DNA of 64,000 nt from JAOPZW01 sp963803375 (GCA_963803375.1 CAWDMB010000009.1:1-64000); one strand, 5' to 3'; counted from the first letter of the stretch, positions 1 through 8,186 are shown. Made by a program: numbers and translations. Notes: a model not told the origin generated them from the sequence alone.

Positions 1-168
1 GGCGCGTTCCCGGTCCTCTGCGTCACCCGCGCCCACTGCCTGCAGGGCACCGAGCTCGACGTGCTCGTCGACTCGCTCGACCAGCTGCTGCCCGCGCTGC
101 GCGCAGCCGCCGGCACCACCCCGCGCCCCGCGTTCCTGGCACCCGCGGCCCCCACGGGCTCGCGATAG
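1..168 (+). CDS. C-terminal fragment of an unidentified protein (5' end outside window)
   Basis: Frame 1 is open from the window edge to a TAG at 166-168 and gives 55 residues (start of the visible part 'GAFPVLCVTRAHCLQG'). A helix-like 'DVLVDSLDQLLPALRAA' is followed by a Pro/Ala-rich tail. The leading segment is faintly like the last helix of PLP-dependent fold-type I enzymes, but that is only a guess and no catalytic residue is present. A decayed transposase reads convergently and begins almost at the stop codon. Confidence 0.45.
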   Translation, partial: GAFPVLCVTRAHCLQGTELDVLVDSLDQLLPALRAAAGTTPRPAFLAPAAPTGSR

Positions 169-169
169 C

Positions 170-467
170 CGATTCCGTCACGAGCGAATCGGCCCTTTAG
201 CCGCCGCCAGATCCGCCGAGCGGTGTGGCGCTGCTCGCGCCGCGCCCCGCGGTCAGCGACGAGCCACTCGTCGATCAGCGCCCGGAAGGCGCGAGCGCCA
301 GCGCTGGCCGTCCCTCGGGTGCTCGCGCTCGGGCGGCACCGCCGAGACGAGCGCCTGGCTGATCGCGCGCCGATGAACGCCATGACGCTCGGCCAGCGCC
401 CGACTCGACAACCCCTCCCGGCGCGGTCGCTGCGGTCCTGCTCGAGCAGCTCGACTCTCGATCGCAT
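170..467 (-). pseudogene. Decayed IS21-family transposase (IstA) N-terminal part
   Basis: An ATG at 465-467 is preceded on the minus strand by a GGAGG-like site. It opens with 'MRSRVELLEQDRSDRA'. The similarity then continues in other frames: 'GLSSRALAERHGVHRR' with 'AISQALVSAVPPERE', then 'FRALIDEWLVADR', then 'REQRHTARRIWRRL'. These pieces follow the order of the N-terminal HTH and linker of IS21 IstA proteins, so at least two or three frameshifts have occurred. The integrase core (DDE) and the IstB helper are absent. The gene is cut off where the convergent partial gene ends. The family assignment rests on remembered motif order, not on a search. Confidence 0.6.
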
Positions 468-533
468 TCCCTCCGCCGCCCTCCCCCGACGCTCGCAAGA
501 AGCGCCGGGGGTCCGGCAGCACCCGGACGGAGT

Positions 534-572
534 GGGGCCAAGCGAGCGTCCGCAGCGGGGCCAAACGTCCGC
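534..572. repeat. Two short direct repeats upstream of the IS21-like remnant
   Basis: 'GGGGCCAAGCGAGCGTCCGC' at 534-553 is followed by the related 'GGGGCCAAACGTCCGC' at 557-572; the second lacks four bases. IS21 elements carry several short terminal repeats to which the transposase binds, so these could be remnants of such end sites upstream of the istA start at 467. The link is inferred from position. Confidence 0.35.
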
Positions 573-836
573 GCCCATCACGAGAGCCGGCACGGACCCT
601 GACGTGCAGTCGCCGCCCGGCGGCACGATCGGCCCACATGCAAGCCCAGTTCGGAGAGCTGAGAGCCGACCGTCGGAACCCGCGCGGCGCGACGGACTCC
701 CAGTGATGTCCGGCACCGGCGTCAGTTCTCGGCGTGTCCCGAACCGTGTCCCGAACTGCGCGAAACCGAGCCCATCTCATCGCAACCGACATCGCGATTT
801 AGAGCGGAATCGCCGTCAGCGGCACCCGCTCCGGGT

Positions 837-879
837 GCCTGCAAAGCCGTGTACACCGGTTCGATTCCGGTCGTCGCCT
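837..879 (+). pseudogene. tRNA-Cys(GCA) 3' half (attachment-site-like fragment)
   Basis: The segment has the right side of an anticodon arm with anticodon GCA ('CCTGCAAAGCCG'), a full T arm (855-859 ACCGG, loop TTCGATT 860-866, 867-871 CCGGT), then CGTCGCC and a discriminator T at 879. The matching 5' acceptor strand (GGCGACG) and the D arm are absent upstream, so this is not a functional tRNA. 3' tRNA fragments of this kind are typical of integrase attachment sites. A 19-bp copy of its end recurs at 3275-3293. Confidence 0.65.
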
Positions 880-1048
880 CTCCCGAATCGTCGGACACGA
901 GCGGGACCGTAAGCCGGGCCGGTGAGAACTGCGGTGGAGCAGCCTGGGAGCTTCCTGAGCCCACCCGGCGGCTCTCGGGCAGCGCGCACCAGGCAGCTCC
1001 TTCTCGCCGCCCTCCGGCTCGGGTGTCGCGGTCGCCGAGGCGCCCGCC

Positions 1049-3229
1049 TCAGCGGCCCGTGCCGGCGGCCGGCGCCGGTCGCAGCCGCAGCGCCTTGCGC
1101 ACGCCTTCGGGCAGGTACCAGTTCCAGTCGCCGAGGAGCTTCATGACCGCGGGCACAAGGATGGCGCGCACGATCGTCGCGTCGAGCAGGATCGCCGCCG
1201 ACAGGCCGAGCCCGAACTCCTGCAGGCCGACGAAGCTGCCGAACGTGAAGCCGGAGAAGGCCGCGATCATGATGATCGCGGCCGCGGTGATGATGCGGCC
1301 CGTGTGCTCGAGGCCATAGGCCACCGCGTGCTCGTTGTCGTGCGTCGCGTCCCACTCCTCGCGCATCCGTGAGAGCAGGAAGACCTCGTAGTCCATCGAC
1401 AGGCCGAAGAGCAGTGCGAAGAGGAAGACCGGGATCCACGCCTCGATCTGCGGCGAGCTCTCGAGCCCGAGCGGCTCGCCCCAGCCGTGCTGGAAGGCCA
1501 GCGTCAGGACGCCGTACGTCGCGCTGACCGAGAGCACGTTCATGACGACGGCCTTGGCCGGCAGGAAGATCGACCGGAACGCGCGCAGAAGGATCAGGTA
1601 GGAGAGGACGAGCACGGCGAGGATGAGCCACGGGAAGGCGCCGTAGGCCTTGTCGATGAAGTCCACGCCGAAGGCCGGGGCGCCGGTGAGGAGGACGTCG
1701 GCCGAGGCCGGGAAGCCCGCTGCGGGTATGTAGCGGTCGCGGATGCGGCGCACGAGGTCGACCGCCGGCTGCTCGCCCGAGTCGCTGCGCCCCGCGGCGC
1801 GGATCTGCAGGACCTGGCCCGACGCGTCGATCAGGTTGGCCTGCCGCGCCTCCCCGCGCGGCACGAACGCCGGCGCGAGGATCGTCGTGCGCTGCACCTC
1901 CGGGTCGCGCGCGAGCCCGGCCACGAGCCGGCGCTGCGCCGCGACGACCGCCGGATCGAAGACGCCGCCGGAGCGGTGGGTGTCGACGACGATCTGCTGG
2001 GGCGCGAGCGCGCCGGGCCCGAGCGTTCGCTGGAGCACCGCGAGCCCCCTCGTGGCCTCGGTGGTCAGCGGCACGCCGCGGTTGTCGCCGCCGGTCAGGT
2101 GCAGCCCGGTCGCCGCGAGCGCGAGCGCGACCAGGAACGCCGCCGCCGCGCCGCCCCACAGCCACGGGCGGCGCATGATCGCCACCGCCAGCCGGTGCCA
2201 CGCGCCGGTGACGTCACGCGCCGCGCGGCGCTCGAGGATCCGCCGCGGGATGACACGGAAGCGGTTGACCCCGCGCCCCATGACCGCGAGGAACGCGGGC
2301 AGAAACGTCGCCGAGGCCGCGATCGATACGAGCGGCACGAGCAGCCCGCCGACGCCCATCGAGCGCATGAACGGCAGCGGCATGAAGACCAGCAGCGCCA
2401 GGCCGACGGCCACCGTCGCCCCCGAGAACAGCGTCGCGCGGCCCGCCGTCGACATCGTCGTGATGAGCGCCTCGTGCGGATCGTCGTTGAGCGCGAGCTC
2501 CTCGCGGAAGCGGAAGACGACGAGCATCGAGTAGTCGATCGCGATCGCGAAGCCGATCAGCGTGACGATGTTCGTCACGTAGACCGCCATGTCCATCGTG
2601 TGGGCGAAGATCCACACGAGGCCGAGCGTGGTCGGGATGCTGATCGCGGCGAAGACGAGCGGCACGACGATCCCGCCGAGGGTGCCGAACATGAAGGCCA
2701 TGACGAGGATCGCCACGGGCACGGCGATCGACTCGCCCTTGGCGAGGTCGTCGTTGTAGATCGGCTGGGTGTCGTGGTTGATCGCCGGGAAGCCCGACAC
2801 GTACGTGCTCGCGCCGGGCACGTCCCCGACGGCCCGTCGCAGCGCGGGTGTCCGCTTCGAGGCGTCCTGGTTCTCGAGCGACGTCGTGATCTGCACGAAG
2901 AGCACGTCGTCGCCCGCGGACTGGACGGCTCCCGCCCTCCCGTTCTCGACCGCCCCCGCGCCGCGCGCCGCCGCGGCCGCCACCGCGAGCCGATCGGGCG
3001 CGCGCCCGCGGCCCTGCGCGATGAGCGTGAAGGCGCCGTCGGAGCGCTCGTTCATCCGCTCCTTGAGGAGGTCAAGGCCGCGCTCGGAGTCGGCGCCGGG
3101 CACGCTGAAGCGGTTCGACAGCAGGTCGCCGAGGTTGGCGGCGGCCGCCCCGCCGAGGACGAGGAGGACGAGCCAGGCCGCGATGATCGGCCGCCGGTGG
3201 CGGATGACGGAGCGGGTCCAGCGCGCCAT
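1049..3229 (-). CDS. MMPL/RND-family membrane transporter
   Basis: The 726-residue protein starts at ATG 3229 ('MARWTRSVIRHRRPIIAAWL'); an upstream in-frame extension would only translate the tRNA-Cys repeat. It has the MMPL layout: one N-terminal membrane helix (about 15-35), a large extracytoplasmic domain, a block of about five helices around residues 165-345 including 'IDYSMLVVFRFREEL', a helix near 375, a second outer domain, and a second block of helices near the C-terminus with 'LFGLSMDYEVFLLSRMREEW'. Such proteins export lipids or hydrophobic compounds using proton motive force; the substrate cannot be told from sequence. The two tRNA-Cys fragments on either side suggest it may have been acquired. 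Confidence 0.88.
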   Translation of the reverse strand: MARWTRSVIRHRRPIIAAWLVLLVLGGAAAANLGDLLSNRFSVPGADSERGLDLLKERMNERSDGAFTLIAQGRGRAPDRLAVAAAAARGAGAVENGRAGAVQSAGDDVLFVQITTSLENQDASKRTPALRRAVGDVPGASTYVSGFPAINHDTQPIYNDDLAKGESIAVPVAILVMAFMFGTLGGIVVPLVFAAISIPTTLGLVWIFAHTMDMAVYVTNIVTLIGFAIAIDYSMLVVFRFREELALNDDPHEALITTMSTAGRATLFSGATVAVGLALLVFMPLPFMRSMGVGGLLVPLVSIAASATFLPAFLAVMGRGVNRFRVIPRRILERRAARDVTGAWHRLAVAIMRRPWLWGGAAAAFLVALALAATGLHLTGGDNRGVPLTTEATRGLAVLQRTLGPGALAPQQIVVDTHRSGGVFDPAVVAAQRRLVAGLARDPEVQRTTILAPAFVPRGEARQANLIDASGQVLQIRAAGRSDSGEQPAVDLVRRIRDRYIPAAGFPASADVLLTGAPAFGVDFIDKAYGAFPWLILAVLVLSYLILLRAFRSIFLPAKAVVMNVLSVSATYGVLTLAFQHGWGEPLGLESSPQIEAWIPVFLFALLFGLSMDYEVFLLSRMREEWDATHDNEHAVAYGLEHTGRIITAAAIIMIAAFSGFTFGSFVGLQEFGLGLSAAILLDATIVRAILVPAVMKLLGDWNWYLPEGVRKALRLRPAPAAGTGR

Positions 3230-3594
3230 CCCCGCGATCCTAGGCGACGGGCGGCATGGCCGCCACGGCCCTGTTTCGATTCCGGTCGTCGCCACTTCGG
3301 ACGTTGCGCAAACCACGGCGTGATGACGCGGTACCCTCCCGGCCGAGTCCCGCTGTCATCGCCCCGCGGGCGTCGAAGCCAGGAGTCGCGCGCATGCGGT
3401 TGTCCGCGAGCAGGAGCGAGATCGGCTGGTCTGAGGCAACCCCGGGGCTGCTGGTTCGGGGTGATCGCGGAAGCCTGGTCCACCTGAACTCGGCGGCGCG
3501 CGCTCGAGCTCGTCGATCCATGCATCCTCGGCTGTCACATTTGCTGCTCGCCGCTTGTCATGGGAGTAGTGACCACGACCACCGGAGGAACACA
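3230..3594. other. Intergenic stretch with tRNA-Cys repeat copy
   Basis: This holds the shared upstream region of the MMPL gene and the divergent VOC gene, and the second copy of the tRNA-Cys end at 3275-3293. Downstream of that copy I see no gene, integrase remnant or RNA structure. The only regulatory signal recognised is the GGAGGA ribosome site at 3584-3589 for the VOC gene. Confidence 0.5.
3275..3293 (+). repeat. Second copy of tRNA-Cys 3'-end sequence (att-like)
   Basis: Identical to 860-878 over 19 bases and in the same orientation. The T-stem 5' strand is not conserved here (CCCTG instead of ACCGG), so only the T-loop to acceptor part survives. It lies just upstream of the MMPL gene. 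Confidence 0.6.
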
Positions 3595-3972
3595 GTGCTG
3601 GAGAAGGTCTTCTACACGAGCGTGCTCGTCAGCGACCAGGACAAGGCGCTGGACTTCTACACGAATGTCATTGGCCTGGAGAAGCGGGTTGAGAACCCGA
3701 CGCCCGACGGGCCTCGGTTTCTGACCGTCGGCGTCAAGGGCGATGACTTCCAGCTGGTTCTCTGGCCCGGGACACCGGGGCAGGCCGAGCCGGCGATGGG
3801 ACGCCCCCCGGCGTCGATCACGATCGAGACCGACGACATCCGGAAGACGTTCGAGGAGCTTAAGTCGCGCGGCGTCGAGTTCGCCTCGGACGTACTCGAG
3901 TTCCCCTGGGGCTACGTCGCGCAGTTCCAGGACCCCGACGGCAACCGGCTGCAGATCCGAGAGGGCCGCTAG
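3595..3972 (+). CDS. VOC-superfamily (glyoxalase/bleomycin-resistance-like) protein
   Basis: 125 residues from GTG 3595, chosen because GGAGGA lies at 3584-3589 with good spacing; a longer open frame runs upstream through the tRNA repeat and is not credible. The opening 'VFYTSVLVSDQDKALDFYTN' and closing 'FQDPDGNRLQIREG' are the two beta-alpha-beta-beta-beta halves typical of VOC proteins; the Glu in 'LQIRE' and residues in the first strand are the usual metal-ligand positions. Substrate unknown. It may act as a lyase, dioxygenase or binding protein. Confidence 0.85.
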   Translation: MLEKVFYTSVLVSDQDKALDFYTNVIGLEKRVENPTPDGPRFLTVGVKGDDFQLVLWPGTPGQAEPAMGRPPASITIETDDIRKTFEELKSRGVEFASDVLEFPWGYVAQFQDPDGNRLQIREGR

Positions 3973-4137
3973 CCAAGCTAGCGCGACGGGCCTGCCAGAC
4001 CATTGCGTGACGGCGGCGACCCTCTGGCGAGGCACTTCGTCACCGGCGTCGGCACCTCGAACTGGCGACGCCGTGACGGAATGCCGACGTGGCGGATTCA
4101 CCGCCGACGACACGGACCCACCTGGCGCGGGGCGGCT

Positions 4138-4782
4138 TCAGTCGTCGCGCCCGGCACCGCGATCGGGTGCGCTCATGTCCCCCGTTCCGGGCGTGCCATC
4201 GGCGAGCCCGTAGCGCAGGTACACGGTGCCCTTCGGACCGGCTACCGGCGGTTCGAGGAGTGCGACGTTCGTGGGCACCGCGCCACCGTCGAACACCTTC
4301 TTCCCGACGCCGAGCACGACCGGGTGCACCCAGAGGTCGAGACGGTCGAAGAGCTTCTCGCGCAGAAGGGTCTGCACCAGGTTCAGGCTCCCGACGACCT
4401 TCACGTGCTCGTGCCGGTCACGGATCTCCCGCACCGCGCCGGCCAGATCCGGGCCGAGCTGCGTGGACCCGGCCCACGAGAGGTCGGGCCTGCCGCGGGA
4501 GGCCACGTACTTCGGGACGCTGTTGAAGAGCGTGGCGATCTCGTTGTCCTCGCCGCCCTCCTGGTACGGCCAGTAGGCGGCGAAGATGTCATACGTCCGC
4601 CGGCCGAGCAGGAGGGCGTCCGTGCCCTCGTACGCGGCACCGACCTGCGCCCCGGCGACCTCGTCCAGCAGGGGCGCCTGCCAGCCGCCGAACGAGAACC
4701 CCACCGGGTCCTCGTCGGGGCCGCCGGGCGACTGCCCGACGAGGTCGAGGGTTGCGAACAGCTCGATGTGGATGAGGCCCAT
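4138..4782 (-). CDS. Dihydrofolate-reductase-like (RibD C-terminal domain) family protein
   Basis: 214 residues from ATG 4782, with CGGGAG just upstream. Motifs of the family are visible: 'LLLGRRTYDIFAAYWPY' (cofactor loop, about 56-73), 'VKVVGSLNLVQTLL' (nucleotide-binding strand) and 'DRLDLWVHPVVLGVGKKVF'. Members reduce pyrimidine or pterin-like substrates with NADPH, and most small stand-alone copies in actinobacteria have no known role. The last 15 residues (GADGTPGTGDMSAP-like) look like an unstructured tail. It lies between a VOC gene and a broken toxin gene in the accessory region. Confidence 0.85.
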   Translation of the reverse strand: MGLIHIELFATLDLVGQSPGGPDEDPVGFSFGGWQAPLLDEVAGAQVGAAYEGTDALLLGRRTYDIFAAYWPYQEGGEDNEIATLFNSVPKYVASRGRPDLSWAGSTQLGPDLAGAVREIRDRHEHVKVVGSLNLVQTLLREKLFDRLDLWVHPVVLGVGKKVFDGGAVPTNVALLEPPVAGPKGTVYLRYGLADGTPGTGDMSAPDRGAGRDD

Positions 4783-4827
4783 GCCTTACTCCCGATGAGT
4801 TGGTTGTCTCGGTCAGAAGGTAGTCCT

Positions 4828-5240
4828 GTGGGCGCCGGCAGACTCATCGCTGCGACGGCACCCAGTTTCGTACTCGTCGACCGCCTCGCCAGCGCGCCGT
4901 CCAAGGTCGCCGCGAACCTGCTGGCGGTCCTGGACGCGGTGGCAGATGCCCCTCCGCGGCAGTTCTCCGGCGGTGGCAAGTGGGAGGCGATTGCACGCAC
5001 CGATGAGCGGCTACTACGAGGTCCGCGCAAGCGGCCCCAAGCGCGAGCAGTTCACCGCTTTCTGCGTGCTGGAGAACGCGGACTCGGCCGAGCTTGCACG
5101 CCGCGGCCTACAGCGGCCCGCAGTCGCCGTCATCACCGGAATGCGCAAGCCCTGGCGCACCGCGCTCGGGAATCGCGACTACGCCGCGGTCCGCAGACTC
5201 GGCGACCAGCACCTCGCCTGTTACCCCGCAGCATCGCCAA
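4828..5240 (+). pseudogene. Frameshifted RelE/HigB-like toxin (phage Gp49-like family)
   Basis: From GTG 4828 one frame encodes 'FVLVDRLASAPSKVAANLLA' and ends usefully at 'RQFSGGGKWEAI' near 4997. The similarity continues in the next frame as 'HAPMSGYYEVRASGPKREQF', 'LARRGLQRPAVAVITGMRKP' and 'AVRRLGDQHLACYP'. This order matches the compact RelE/ParE-fold toxins of the Gp49/HigB type. One inserted or deleted base near 'GCGATTGCAC' (about 4990) breaks the gene. No convincing XRE-type antitoxin follows. Confidence 0.5.
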
Positions 5241-5418
5241 ACGAGGAGGCGCGAGCCGCAGCCCTACCGCGTTCTCCTCGGACCAGAAGCAGCAGTCCGC
5301 CGCATCATGTCGAATTCCCGCCAAACGGGGAGTGCGAACCAGGGCCACTGCGAGATCAGGGTCGTTGTCGTACTGGGCTCGGCTCGGTGCTTCTGCCGTA
5401 GGTGGCGCGGCGGGCGCT

Positions 5419-6078
5419 TCAGGCACGAGGCCGCTCGTTGACACGGCAGATCCACTCGCCCAGACGCGGATGATCTTCGCCGAGCTGCTGATGCTCGTCG
5501 AGGACGCGATGAAAGAGCTCGTCGTCAGCAGGGTCGCGAAAGAGCGCGTACTTGAGGAAAGGGAAGACGGCGCAGTCGGCCGCGGAGAACTCATGACTCA
5601 TGACGTGGTCGCGTCTCGTGAGCATCGCTTCGAAGCGATCGAGCGCCACGGCCATTTCCGCCGAGAGCTGGGCAACGCGTTCGCGATCGGCGTCTGGCTT
5701 GGCGAGCTCGGCCTCGATCTCGTTGGGTGGGCCCTTCCAGACCCGGTTGAACCAGTCGATGAAGATCAGCATCTCGGCGCGCCGCGCCTCCTCGGCGGGA
5801 AAGAGCGGCGCTGCCGGGTAGCGCTCCTCGAGGTAGGCCACGATCTCCATCGAGTCGAATACCACGGTGCCGTCGTCCTCGATGACCGGGACAAGGCCCT
5901 GACCGCTGACACGCTCCACTTCGCTTCGGTCGCTGTAGTCGATGACGACCGACTGCACCGCGAGGCCCTTGTGCGCGAGCGCCAAGGCAACGCGTTCGAC
6001 GTTGGTGGAGAACGGGGCACGGTAAAGCCGGATCACGGCGGAGAAGTTAGCCACCCGGTTGTCGGTGCGGCGGGTCAT
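5419..6078 (-). CDS. Glutathione S-transferase family protein
   Basis: 219 residues if ATG 6078 is used; the conserved domain starts at 'VIRLYRAPFSTNVERVALAL' (residue 14), so GTG 6054 or 6039 are possible shorter starts and no clear ribosome site decides. The N-terminal thioredoxin-like domain (about 14-90) has the 'STNVERVALALAHKG' active-site helix, the cis-Pro segment 'GQGLVPVIEDDGTVVFDSME' and 'IVAYLEERYP'. The C-terminal helical domain (100-215) follows. It probably conjugates or reduces small electrophiles. Substrate and even thiol cofactor are unknown, since actinobacteria usually lack glutathione. Confidence 0.85.
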   Translation of the reverse strand: MTRRTDNRVANFSAVIRLYRAPFSTNVERVALALAHKGLAVQSVVIDYSDRSEVERVSGQGLVPVIEDDGTVVFDSMEIVAYLEERYPAAPLFPAEEARRAEMLIFIDWFNRVWKGPPNEIEAELAKPDADRERVAQLSAEMAVALDRFEAMLTRRDHVMSHEFSAADCAVFPFLKYALFRDPADDELFHRVLDEHQQLGEDHPRLGEWICRVNERPRA

Positions 6079-6205
6079 CGATGAGTTCAAGACACCACGC
6101 GGCGTCTTGGAGCGCGCCTGGTGAGCGCCGGCCCGGTTCTCCAGTGCGAGACCTCTGCCCTGTGGATCGGCGCAAGATCGCGCGCGCGGCTGCGTTGGGG
6201 AGTCC

Positions 6206-7363
6206 ATGCACGCGCGAACGCTCGCCTGCACAGCCGCCGTGGCGGTGGCCGGCGTCGCGACCCCCGCCGCGGCCGCCCTGCGGGTGCCCGAGACCACCGT
6301 GCCCTCGGTGACCGTCGGGTCCGTCGCCACGCCCGAGGTCCGCGTCGGGTCGGTGGCGACCCCGAGCGTGACCACACCCGTCGCGACCGTACCCGGCGTC
6401 GAGACGCCGCAGGTCACCGTGCCGGCCGTCCGCACGCCGTCCGTCTCGACGCCGTCCGTCTCGACGCCGTCCGTGTCGACGCCGCCGGTGTCGACATCGT
6501 CGACATCGTCCGTGTCGACGTCGTCCGCCTCGACGCCGTCCGTGTCGACGCCGTCCGCCTCGACGTCGTCCGCCTCGAGGCCCGCCGTCAGGACCCCGCC
6601 GGCGCCGGCGACTCCAGCTTCGAGGGCGGGCCGCGCGCCTGGCGGCCGGCGAGCCGGGGGGCCGCCCGCGGGCGGGGCGCCGGCCGCCAGTCGCGCGGCC
6701 GTGCGTCCCGCCCCCGGGCCGACATCCGCAGCCGCGGGCGTCCCCGACCGCGACGGAGTGCGGTCGGGGACGCGCGCGGCTTCGGACGATCGCCGGGACC
6801 GCGTCCTACGGCGGCTGGTGCGCCGGATGCGCGCGTGCCTGGCCGTGCTCCCGGGCGTCGAGCGACGGGTCCTACTGCTGCGCGCCGACGGTCGATCTCG
6901 GGCCTGGGTGGCGCGCCACACGCACGCGTCGCTGCGGCGGGTGATCCGCGTCGAGCGCGCGGGCGTCGCGCACCTGCGCGCTGTAGCGCGGCGGGGCGCA
7001 TGCGGCCTCGCGGCGGGCGCGCTCACAGCGCCCACGGCGAGCGGTCCGCCGTCCGCGATCAGCGGTCCGCAGCCCGCGGTGAGCGCTCTCGCTGCAGCGA
7101 CCGGAGCGCGGGCCGCCGACGACGGGTCGCGGCGTCTCGCCGGGCTCCACCTGCGGTCGGGGCGCCGGCAGGCCGACGAGACGGCGTCGGCCGCCGGCTC
7201 CTCGCCGCGCTCGCTGTTCGGCCCGCCCGCCCACGGCGGCGCGGCGGGAATCGGCCTCGCGACCGCCCTGGTCGCCCTCGCGCTCGTCGTCTCCGCGACC
7301 GGCTTCGGGCGCGAGCTGCTGCTCACCCTCCGCGCCCGATCACGGCGAGGTCGGCCTCGCTGA
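6206..7363 (+). CDS. Exported Ser/Thr/Pro/Val-repeat protein with a sigma-region-4-like segment and C-terminal membrane anchor
   Basis: 385 residues; ATG 6206 has GGGGAG at 6197-6202. Residues 1-24 look like a signal peptide ending 'ATPAAAA'. Residues 30-130 are a low-complexity run of Thr-Pro-Ser-Val units ('TPSVSTPSVSTP'). A Gly/Ala/Pro/Arg linker leads to 198-267, where 'CLAVLPGVERRVLLLRADG', 'AWVARHTHASLRRVIRVERA' and a closing Cys resemble sigma-70 region 4 (a helix-turn-helix). A hydrophobic helix near 345-370 and an Arg-rich end would anchor it. Exported topology and a DNA-binding-like fold are contradictory. Its end overlaps the convergent aldo/keto reductase gene by 41 nt. No function known. 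Confidence 0.7.
   Translation: MHARTLACTAAVAVAGVATPAAAALRVPETTVPSVTVGSVATPEVRVGSVATPSVTTPVATVPGVETPQVTVPAVRTPSVSTPSVSTPSVSTPPVSTSSTSSVSTSSASTPSVSTPSASTSSASRPAVRTPPAPATPASRAGRAPGGRRAGGPPAGGAPAASRAAVRPAPGPTSAAAGVPDRDGVRSGTRAASDDRRDRVLRRLVRRMRACLAVLPGVERRVLLLRADGRSRAWVARHTHASLRRVIRVERAGVAHLRAVARRGACGLAAGALTAPTASGPPSAISGPQPAVSALAAATGARAADDGSRRLAGLHLRSGRRQADETASAAGSSPRSLFGPPAHGGAAGIGLATALVALALVVSATGFGRELLLTLRARSRRGRPR
6434..6580 (+). repeat. In-gene tandem repeat coding TPSVS-type pentapeptides
   Basis: The coding sequence repeats a 15-base unit close to ACGCCGTCCGTCTCG, with variants coding TPSVS, TPPVS, TSSAS and TPSAS. The units are nearly identical at DNA level for the first three copies, which suggests recent slippage growth. 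The unit codes a stalk-like stretch in the exported protein. Confidence 0.8.
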
Positions 7364-8186
7364 GGCGCAGCTCGGCAGCCCCGACCGAGTCGAGAATCGT
7401 CTCGGGGCGACTCGCCCCCGGTATCGGGATCACCGTAGGGCCGAGCGAGAGCAGCCACGCCAGGGCGACCTGCTGCGGCGAGACCGCGCGCTCCGCGGCC
7501 ACGCGACGCACGCTCTCCACCCTCGCGGTGCTGTCGGCCGAGCCGATGCCGCCAAGCGGTGACCACGGCAGGAACGCGATGTCGCGCCTCGTGCACGCCT
7601 CGACCTCCCCCTTGGCCAGCGGGCCCGTGTAGCCGAGCGAGAGCTGGTTCTGCACGGAGGCGATCGGCGCGATCGCGAGCGCGTCCTCGAGCTGCGACAC
7701 CGTCACGTTGGAGAGGCCGATGTACCGCACCTTGCCCTCGTCCCGGAGCTCCTTGAGGGCGCCGACGCTCTCGGCGAAGGGCACCCGCGGGTCCGGGCGG
7801 TGGTACTGGTAGAGATCGATCCGGTCGGTGCGAAGGCGCCGCAGCGACGCCTCGCACGCGGCCCGCAGGTGCTCCGGGCGCCCGTCGAGCTCCCAGTCGC
7901 GCCCCCGCCGCGTGTGCCCGCCCTTCGTCGCGACGAGGACCCCGTCGCGCCGGCCGTCCAGGGCCCGAGCCACGAGCTCCTCGCTGTGGCCGAAGTCGCC
8001 CTCGTCCCGCGCATACGCGTCGGCGGTGTCGACGAGCGTGATCCCGGCGTCGATCGCCGCCTGGATCGTGCGCACCGACCGCTCCTCCGCCGGACGTCCA
8101 TCGAGCGACATCGGCATGGCCCCCAGCCCGATCGGAAAGACGTCGACGTCGCCGAGGCGACGGGTGGCGGCGGCGGTTTCGGACAT
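7323..8186 (-). CDS. Aldo/keto reductase
   Basis: 287 residues from ATG 8186. A TIM-barrel NADPH-dependent oxidoreductase: 'FPIGLGAMPMSL' at the N-terminus, 'GITLVDTADAY' (catalytic Asp and Tyr), 'VLVATKGG' (catalytic Lys) and 'RIDLYQYHRPDP' (His) form the usual tetrad. 'VIPIPGASRPETILDS' is the phosphate/NADP loop near the end. Length is normal. It reduces aldehydes or ketones; the substrate is not evident. It is convergent with, and slightly overlaps, the exported repeat protein gene. Confidence 0.93.
   Translation of the reverse strand: MSETAAATRRLGDVDVFPIGLGAMPMSLDGRPAEERSVRTIQAAIDAGITLVDTADAYARDEGDFGHSEELVARALDGRRDGVLVATKGGHTRRGRDWELDGRPEHLRAACEASLRRLRTDRIDLYQYHRPDPRVPFAESVGALKELRDEGKVRYIGLSNVTVSQLEDALAIAPIASVQNQLSLGYTGPLAKGEVEACTRRDIAFLPWSPLGGIGSADSTARVESVRRVAAERAVSPQQVALAWLLSLGPTVIPIPGASRPETILDSVGAAELRLSEADLAVIGRGG

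Larger units (their letters stand above)
468..1048. other. Gene-free stretch holding IS debris and a tRNA-Cys 3' fragment
   Basis: No credible intact gene was found. The left part is upstream sequence of the IS21-like remnant with two short repeats. At 837-879 there is the 3' half of a tRNA-Cys. The rest (880-1048) follows the MMPL gene's stop and shows no recognisable feature. Open frames here on both strands have the Arg/Pro/Ser composition of GC-driven spurious frames. Confidence 0.5.
860..3293. mobile_element. Possible tRNA-Cys-derived insertion carrying the MMPL gene
   Basis: Nineteen identical bases (TTCGATTCCGGTCGTCGCC), the T-loop to acceptor end of tRNA-Cys, occur in the same orientation at 860-878 and 3275-3293. 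The 2.4 kb between them contains only the MMPL transporter gene. Direct repeats of a tRNA 3' end around a cargo gene resemble the two ends of an excised or decayed integrative element. No integrase gene is present between them, so the boundary is an inference. Confidence 0.35.

Noticed and set aside
3256..3594. N-terminal extension of the VOC protein through the tRNA-Cys repeat
   Set aside because: The extension translates a tRNA fragment; a good GGAGGA site and GTG at 3595 give the normal VOC length.
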